This document shows, piece by piece, positions 57,973 to 64,000 of a stretch of DNA of 64,000 bases (positions are counted from its first letter, which is position 1; each line of letters opens with the position of its first letter). Source of the stretch: Isoetes taiwanensis (lineage: Eukaryota; Streptophyta; Lycopodiopsida; Isoetales; Isoetaceae); contig JAJEKV010000001.1 in the NCBI GenBank assembly GCA_021234155.1, positions 13,936,356 to 14,000,355 on the forward strand. The letters are read 5' to 3'. The notes under the pieces were generated by a model. That model saw only the letters and a program-made list of their open reading frames with translations. It was not told where the DNA came from and made no database searches. The position numbers were made by a program, and so were the translations under genes.

Positions 57973-60900
57973 TCAACGAGGAACAACAACTACATCATTG
58001 TCTTCTTTCAAACCTGATGAGCATAAAAGAAGGAAGTAAAGTATTTAGAAATGATAAATGAAAGAACATGTAACTTCATAATCTTGTCCTTACCAGTAAG
58101 AGTAGACGGATATGGGCTAGGTTCACTAATAAGCACATCAATAGAGGCGGCTTTCCTGTACTCGCCATTATCTTCATCTCTGATGACCGTTAGCCTTGCC
58201 AATACAGAGCTTATATTTGGTCGGCTCTTTGGATCATATGTAAGGCATTTAGTAGAAACTTCAAGTACTTTAAGTATTGACTCAAACGTGAGTACGTCTT
58301 TAGGAATGGCTTCATCCACAACCATACCTAGATCATTTGACATAGCTCGATGTAAGAACTTCTCCATGTTATCATCTTCCATGAACAGCTTGTCAGTTGG
58401 CCTTTTCCTTGTTATTAATTCCACAAGAAGAATGCCATAACTATAAACATCACTCATTGGTGTAGGTTTTCCTTGAGAAAGCTCTGCCCAATAGCTAAGT
58501 TAGTCAAAGTGAAAGGGTGAGCTAGTAAATGTATAAATATTGTGTGCATGATATACCTGGAGCCATGTACCCAAAAGATCCCCTAAATGAAGACAATGTA
58601 CCATCATCAACGAGCGTTGCAATGCCAAAGTCAGCTATATGTGCTTCAAATGCTTGGTCAAGAAGAATATTTTCTGGCTTGATGTCACAGTGTACAATGG
58701 CTTCTCTGCTTTCATGATGGAGATACAATAGTCCTTGTGCGACACCTATTGCAATATTCATGCGTTTCTTCCAATCTAACAAGATTGGATCTAACTTATA
58801 TAAATGATCTTTGAGGCTTCCATTTGGCATAAATTCTAGAACAATAGCCATCATATCCAAAGTGTTACAGTATCCAAGAATGTTGACAAGATTTCGATGC
58901 CTCAGCTTTCCCAGTGTTTCGAGCTCTCTGAAGAAACTTTTCTTGGTTTGGTCTGAATGTGTCATAGTAAGCTTTTTGACAGCAATTAATTCTTCCTTAA
59001 CCATAATGCCTTTATACACAATGCTAAATGCACCAGTCCCAACAATGTTATCATCACTAAAGTTGTTAGTTGCCATGCAAAGCTCATCCTTAGCAAACTT
59101 CATATGTCGAGGAAGAAGACTGTATCCATCGTCACCTGTAGCTTGAGGATGATACTTCCATAAAGCATATACAATGCATGTCATCACTGTTAGGATTGCT
59201 AGAGTCCCTAGAACGATGTATATGATGTATGTCTTATGAAAATGCCTAGCATGGTGGTGGTTGGTAATGGTGGTGGTGGTGGTGTTGAGACAAGTTTTAT
59301 TGATGATACTTCCGCATAGTCCAGAGTTACCATCGAGAGATACATTACTTGCATTGAGAAAAATGCCAGCATTAGGAATAGGGCCTGATAACATGTTGTT
59401 GGAAAGGTTAAGGAAGATGAGGTTTTTCATTGTGCCAAGGATTGCAGGTATTTCACCAGATAAGTTGTTGGAGGAGAGGTCCAAAGTTTTCAAAGCAAGG
59501 CAATTTTCTAAACTTTCAGGGATAGATGCAGTCAGAGTGTTATGAGAAATATTCAAATACTGAAGTTGAAAGAGATTGGACGCACATAGAGAAGGTACAG
59601 CTCCATATAACAAGTTGTAGGACAAATCCAGTTCCAGTAAATTTGAGAGTCTAGCTACACTAGGAACAGTTCCAACCAGTCTATTTCTCTGGAAATAAGC
59701 ATACTGCAGATTATTTTGGAATACATTTGGTATACTGCCTGTCAGATTATTAAACGAAAGTCTTAGATTTGCGAGTTGAGTAAGATTGCCCAAGCTGGAA
59801 GGAACCAGGCCACTGAAATTATTTCCACGAAGATAAATTTCTTTTAGCAGGCTACAGAATCCGAGTGTCTCTGGAATTGGTCCTTCAAAGTTGTTCCAAG
59901 ACAAATATATACCTTGCAGTTGTTTTAAGTGAGCTAAGCTGGAAGGCAGATTACCATAGAAGTAGTTGAAGGATAGCCCAAGGATGGTTAACTGAGTAAG
60001 ATTTCCAACTTCAGGAGGAAGTTCACCGACTAAGCGGTTACTACCAAAATTCAAGTTGGACAAATTGTACAATGTCCAGATGGAATCAGGAATATGACCA
60101 GACAAGTTATTTGCATACAACCAGAATCTGTCCTGCAGTTTAGTGCAATTTCCAAGGCTAGCAGGGATAGCACCTTGAAGCAAATTGTCTCCCAAATGCA
60201 GAGCGTTTAGATTTAACAGGTAGCCAAGTTGATGAGGAATTGTGCCAGAAATTTGGTTGTTACCCAAATCAAGAGAAAGGAGTTGGGTGCAATTGGTGAG
60301 AGAGAGTGGTATTGTTCCAATTAGGTTGTTTTGCCAAACCTGGAACTTCTCTAGTGCTTTAAGATTGCCCCAAACATCAGGAATTGTGCCATTTAAATTG
60401 TTGCGGTTCAACGACAACGTTCTAAGATGGCTGCAATTGGAGAGGGATGCAGGTATTGGTCCACTTAGCAAGTTGGCAAAATTTTTGGAGTCAAAGTCAA
60501 TACCGACTTGGTCGCCTAAGGTGAGTTCCTGCAACCGTTGGAGCCTCCCAAACTCCTCTGGTATATTTCCTGTCAGCATATTTGCGTCTAATTTGAGGGT
60601 ATTGAGCAGAGAGCAGTTGCTTAGTGATACAGGTATAGAACCTGTCAGATTGTTTTGGCTTAAATCTAGAATCTTCAACTTGCTCAAATCTCCAACGGAG
60701 CCTGGTATATTACCACTCAGCTGGTTATGATAAATATTTAAGTACTCAAGTCTGGACCAATTGCCTAGAGCTTCAGGTAAAGAACCAACCAGAGAATTAC
60801 TTCTGAGATCGATGCTCCGAAGTAATGAGCAGAAAGACAATTGCAAAGGTACAGCACCAGAAAATTGGTTGAGGGATAGATTGAGGTACCTGAGGTAACG

Positions 60901-61182
60901 CAAGCCCCCAATCTGAGGAGATATTGTTCCACTCAGCTGAGCATTACTTAAATCCAAGTAAGCAACATGGTGAGAAGTACATGTGATTCCTTTCCAATAA
61001 CATACGAGGCTGTTGTTGGTCCAATTTGCCAAAAACATAAGCGGATCGGCTACAATATTTGCTTTGAAATCTTTCAGTGCTTGAGCCTCTGAATCTACAG
61101 ATTGAACAAGATTTGTAAAATTGGTAAACAAGATGAATATGCAGATCATGATCATGTTATGAAGAAAAGATGGTGCCGTCAT
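57973..61182 (-). CDS. LRR receptor-like kinase, non-RD (LRR-XII-like), intact
   Basis: A single-pass membrane receptor kinase, likely a pattern-recognition or developmental receptor. Three exons on the minus strand: 61182-58557, 58483-58094 and 58013-57973, total 3057 bases, giving 1018 residues in one frame. Both introns (73 and 80 bases) are GT-AG. Residues 1-28 are a signal peptide. The LRR N-terminal cap (EAQALKDFKANIVADP to CYWKGITC) ends at 68. About 22 plant LRRs with LxxNxLxGxIPxxLGNxxxL spacing run to about 620, with many N-glycosylation sites. The membrane helix is 651-676. The kinase has GTGAFSIVYKG (715-725), Lys736, HCDIKPEN (831-838) and DFG (851-853), then YMAPELSQGKPTPMSDVYSY across the first splice. 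HCD instead of HRD makes it non-RD, as in the FLS2, EFR and Xa21 class. The C-tail ends VVVVPR. The ligand cannot be told from sequence. The decayed paralogue at 3391-6532 shares the first intron. Confidence 0.93.
58014..58093 (-). other. Intron 2 of the intact receptor kinase
   Basis: GT at 58093, AG at 58014. It joins SLTG-type sequence to a 13-residue final exon ending PR and TGA. The paralogue at 6088-6532 reads straight through the same place without an intron. Confidence 0.8.
58484..58556 (-). other. Intron 1 of the intact receptor kinase
   Basis: Splits the GAG codon of YMAPE between kinase subdomains VIII and IX. GT at 58556-58555, AG at 58485-58484. Same position as the intron at 6019-6087. 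Confidence 0.9.
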
Positions 61183-62234
61183 GAACTCTTGTTACAACTT
61201 GTAACTTGTTTTGCTTCTTCAACTCCACATCAAAAATCAACAAGTAAAGTATGTATATTGTGGAGACATTTTCTTCACTTAACATCATCAGGGACCATAA
61301 AATAACCATTTCTAAGAAAACGTGAGATATTCCAGGGCGATTACCCAGAGACATTTTCTTAATAATGCATACATAATCCTCCAAATATCACGTCTCCTGA
61401 ACTTAAGTTCAGATATACCTGGGAATGATGATCTCAGATATGAAGTCTTTGTCGCTACAATGAGAATCGGGACCCGTTGATACAGTTGATATTGGGGTCT
61501 AAAGAGGGTGTTTTTCTGGCATCAAAATATTATAGCACAGTCCGAGTTGTTGCCTGTTTACATTTCAGCAGTTAACAGTCTCGCTGTTTAGAATGGATAA
61601 ATTAAATTTCAAAAGCCAAAACTCTTGAAAAAGTCCAACACAGGAATTTTTCGTGCCATGAGTTAGTGTCGCTGTTCAGATAAGGAGATTCGGACTGGCA
61701 TCTTAATGGAATTTTCTTCCTCAAGAGTTCCCACCTGGTGTGGGATTTATGGCAATAGAATTGTTTGTAACGCCAGGAACCTTTTCTTGTTACGTATGGC
61801 TATGTTTAGAAGAGCTATGGCATACCTAAACACTTTTTTTTATTGTGAACTTCCTCTGCAAGTGACTACATCGTTTTCCTTCAAATGGCTATATGACTTC
61901 TTCTCCCAACTAAATTACTTCAGTCACATTTCGATGGAGAACTTTCTCTGATAAACCAAAGCGCCAACAAAGGAGTCGCAAGCCTTGGCGTACAATGTAT
62001 GAATCAAACTTGAATTTTGCAGAGGATCGGGCTTCCAAATCTCTGCCCGTCTTTATACAACTAACTGAATGCCATCAAATTATCAATGGACATCTCTGGG
62101 AACATCCATGCAAAAACGACTCTCTCTCTCAAGACAACTGTAATAAGCCTTCGTTCAAATAATTTTCTAGGGAACGGCTAATCAGATACCCCTAAATTAT
62201 AATTTCCTCAAATGCATTTGGTAACATGCATGTG
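61183..62234. other. Upstream region of the intact receptor kinase
   Basis: Promoter side of the receptor kinase. No second gene, and no TATA box I would trust. The plus frame at 61706-61951 has no known domain. Confidence 0.45.
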
Positions 62235-62430
62235 GGAATCAAAGTTTTTATTTCATCTTATGATTTATTTTACAAGAAACTTATCGCGCGGCCAAGGCCG
62301 CCGCTAACGCTTTCTCTTCCCCAACTCATTTATCGTGCTATAACATGCGAGGATTTGAACCTCGCATTTTTTGCCGCTTGTTCGGTCAGTGCGCATCGAT
62401 AGAAGGATGATGACCATAACGACTATAGGA
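62235..62430 (-). mobile_element. tRNA-derived SINE-like element
   Basis: The minus strand has B box GGTTCAAATCC (62361-62351) inside a perfect T-arm-like hairpin TGCGAGG ... CCTCGCA. It continues into a body with GCGGCGGCCTTGGCCGCGCG (a GC-rich palindrome near 62284-62303) and an A-rich end (TCTTGTAAAATAAATC, 62278-62263). The A box is weak. A tRNA-like head plus unrelated body and tail fits a SINE. Confidence 0.5.
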
Positions 62431-62471
62431 TTCCTAGATTTTTTTGTCAATCATGTCATGCAATGATAGCA

Positions 62472-62535
62472 AGTGGGTTTTGAACCCGGGCGTAAACACT
62501 TGTATCCAATGGTCTGACCACCGTGCCATGATCAC
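62472..62535 (-). mobile_element. tRNA-like sequence with A and B boxes
   Basis: Minus strand: A box TGGCACGGTGG (62528-62518) and B box GGTTCAAAACC (62486-62476), about 40 bases apart. The middle phrase ATTGGATAC is shared with the next unit at 62569-62640. No complete acceptor stem pairs, so it is a tRNA relic or SINE head. Confidence 0.5.
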
Positions 62536-62568
62536 CATGAACATAGATCATCCATGCCACCTAATAAT

Positions 62569-62640
62569 AGTTAGGTGGGATTTGAGCTTGGGCGGGGACC
62601 GTATCCAATAGCCTAACCACTAAACCGATATTACGATAAC
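62569..62640 (-). mobile_element. Second tRNA-like sequence
   Basis: Minus strand: CGGTTTAGTGGTTAGGC (62627-62611), a typical D-arm/A box, then ATTGGATACGGTCC and a weakened B box AGCTCAAATCC (62588-62578). It has the same orientation as its two neighbours. Confidence 0.5.
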
Positions 62641-64000
62641 ACGAAGGCTATGGATTCTTCCAAACGTCCCCGCCTAGCTCCCCCACCATATTTTTCAAGA
62701 ATGCGACCATGTATCATCTCTTTTGTATGCCAGAACTTGGCATGGCTGCTACCTCATAAATGCCCCCTTTTACAGTGCAAATGTGTGGAAGTAGTAACAT
62801 TACAAAGTGCAACCATGTGGTTAGGGAATCCGTGAGATGTGCCAAATATTTTATACCTCTATGGGGCTAGAACGTTAAAATGTTAGCAATTGAACTTGAG
62901 ATTATTGTGCTCACCCATGGAATGAGCACAATGCTCATAGATTGCAGAGCTTCTAGCATGTCAGGAGTGAGGATTTAGAATGCCAACAATTCAATTGAGT
63001 TTGGCATTCATGCGCATATTTTAGTATCAAAATATCAAAATTTGGATCTAGAATTTTTGTCCATGAGTGCATGAAGTATAGAATATATAGAACGTTGGAT
63101 ATCTCTTTGTTCTATATGTTCATTTAGAGCATTCAATGTCCTTCACGTTTTAGTAATGTCAATTATTCGATATTGGTACCAATTTGCCATTACAAAATAA
63201 TGCAATCACATAAAAAAGGCTATAAACCCTAGTCATCATCTATGGCAATATATAACTTTCTATTCTATTCTACATTAGCAAGTTTCATTCTTAAGATCAA
63301 CTTATGCAAAAGATTATCAACTTACCAAGTTTTTGAAGAAAGGTTAAACTTCTACCATGGGAACTGTAAAAAGCCCTCCTTAAATAGTAAATCCCGTGAT
63401 GCAAAATTCCTTCCTCTTCTCGACACAAAAATTTATGCCCCACCTTGGATCTTTTGTAAATTCCACAACTTCTAAGTAATTGCCAACTAACCTCTCGAAA
63501 ACTATGAAGAGATGTCCCGAACACAAGAGCCCAAATGATTTCCCTATCCAAGCCAAAGCTTTTGGATCATCAAAGATGCCATTACCAAATCCGTGAAAGC
63601 AAGACTTGAAGATAAGGGTGTTGCCCTCACCTTAATTTGTTGTGGTCATAAGACAATGGTTAATTGCTTTCGAGACATTGCCAAGGCCGCTATTTTACCT
63701 CTGCAAAAAAAATGAAGAAAGACCAGACCCTTAGTTAACAAAACCGCGGAAGTCTGCCGCATCCAAAGAAGTAGGAATTTTGTATTTTTGTCCTCAAATT
63801 ACAACCTTATCACGGAACCAAATATCACGGATCCAAGCTCGCTATGTGAATTCCGCATGGCATGTGAGAAGTGCTTTGTCGCCCTTTGCACGAGAAAAGG
63901 GCCCAAGTTTCCTCCATCTCAAACGGTTTGCAAATGTTACTAATCGGGATGCATGATCTCCCGATGAATGCTCTCTGCAACAACGACTTTGACAAGGATT
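62641..64000. other. Intergenic, nothing recognised
   Basis: AT-rich with scattered short frames. The minus frame at 63297-63551 (84 residues) matches nothing I know. The stretch 63530-64000 reads partly protein-like on the minus strand, but in several frames and without a nameable motif. Confidence 0.4.

Noticed and set aside
59261-59545. 94-residue plus-strand ORF
   Set aside because: Antisense shadow of the receptor kinase exon 1 (membrane and last LRR part).
60242-60730. 162-residue plus-strand ORF
   Set aside because: Antisense to the LRR exon of the intact receptor kinase; periodic IP/GI residues come from the LRR repeat.
62341-62400. Functional tRNA gene
   Set aside because: The T arm is perfect, but no acceptor or D stem pairs with it and the A box is poor.

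Overview
The window is nuclear DNA from a land plant. The evidence is leucine-rich-repeat receptor kinases with non-RD kinase domains, a dirigent-family gene, remnants of a family-1 UDP-glycosyltransferase and a PLS-type pentatricopeptide (PPR) gene, short GT-AG introns, and plant-type Ty1/copia and Ty3/gypsy retrotransposons, LINEs, a MULE fragment and tRNA-derived SINE-like elements. Together with an uncharacterised transposase-like family that I associate from memory with early-diverging plants, this suggests a fern, lycophyte or bryophyte rather than a crop angiosperm. The species cannot be fixed from the sequence alone.

Layout. 1-3390: no recognisable gene. 3391-6532 (+): LRR receptor kinase with a decayed 5' half and a well kept 3' half. 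6962-7640 (+): piece of a transposon-type protein. 7677-12774: two LINE remnants, head to head (minus, then plus). 12775-14600: remnant with a possible ParB/sulfiredoxin-like motif, plus unrecognised ORFs. 15186-16090: two arrays built on one near-palindromic motif. 16455 to about 21150 (-): Ty1/copia fossil carrying a LINE 3' end. 21335-23300 (+): transposase-like remnant, followed at 23380-23445 by two more copies of the palindromic motif. 24020-24190: tRNA-like repeat. 27740-28900 (-): UGT pseudogene. 29060-29960 (+): MULE transposase C-terminus. 30240-30720 (-): PPR pseudogene. 33189-40532 (+): Ty3/gypsy fossil A with a duplicated leading segment. 40533-52592 (-): about 12 kb Ty3/gypsy chromovirus-like fossil B, with paired LTRs and an unusually long leader. 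53511-54042 (+): dirigent gene with a signal-peptide frame problem. 54072-54099: possible Helitron end. 55824-56473: tandem repeats. 57973-61182 (-): intact LRR receptor kinase. 62235-62640 (-): cluster of tRNA-like elements.

The one gene that looks fully functional is the receptor kinase at 57973-61182. It has three exons and a modelled 1018 residues, and its introns splice in frame. Its non-RD HCD catalytic loop is the type found in pattern-recognition receptors of LRR subfamily XII. The broken relative at the other end of the window suggests a receptor family whose copies have been pushed apart by transposons. The dirigent protein (phenolic coupling, cell wall) and the UGT remnant (glycosylation of small molecules) fit a defence or specialised-metabolism neighbourhood, but nothing here shows co-regulation.

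The strongest candidate for something undescribed is the set of palindromic arrays at 15186-16090 and their echo at 23380-23445. They lie on either side of the transposase-like remnant, with the copia element in between. One reading is a large DNA transposon with subterminal transposase-binding motifs, split by a later copia insertion.
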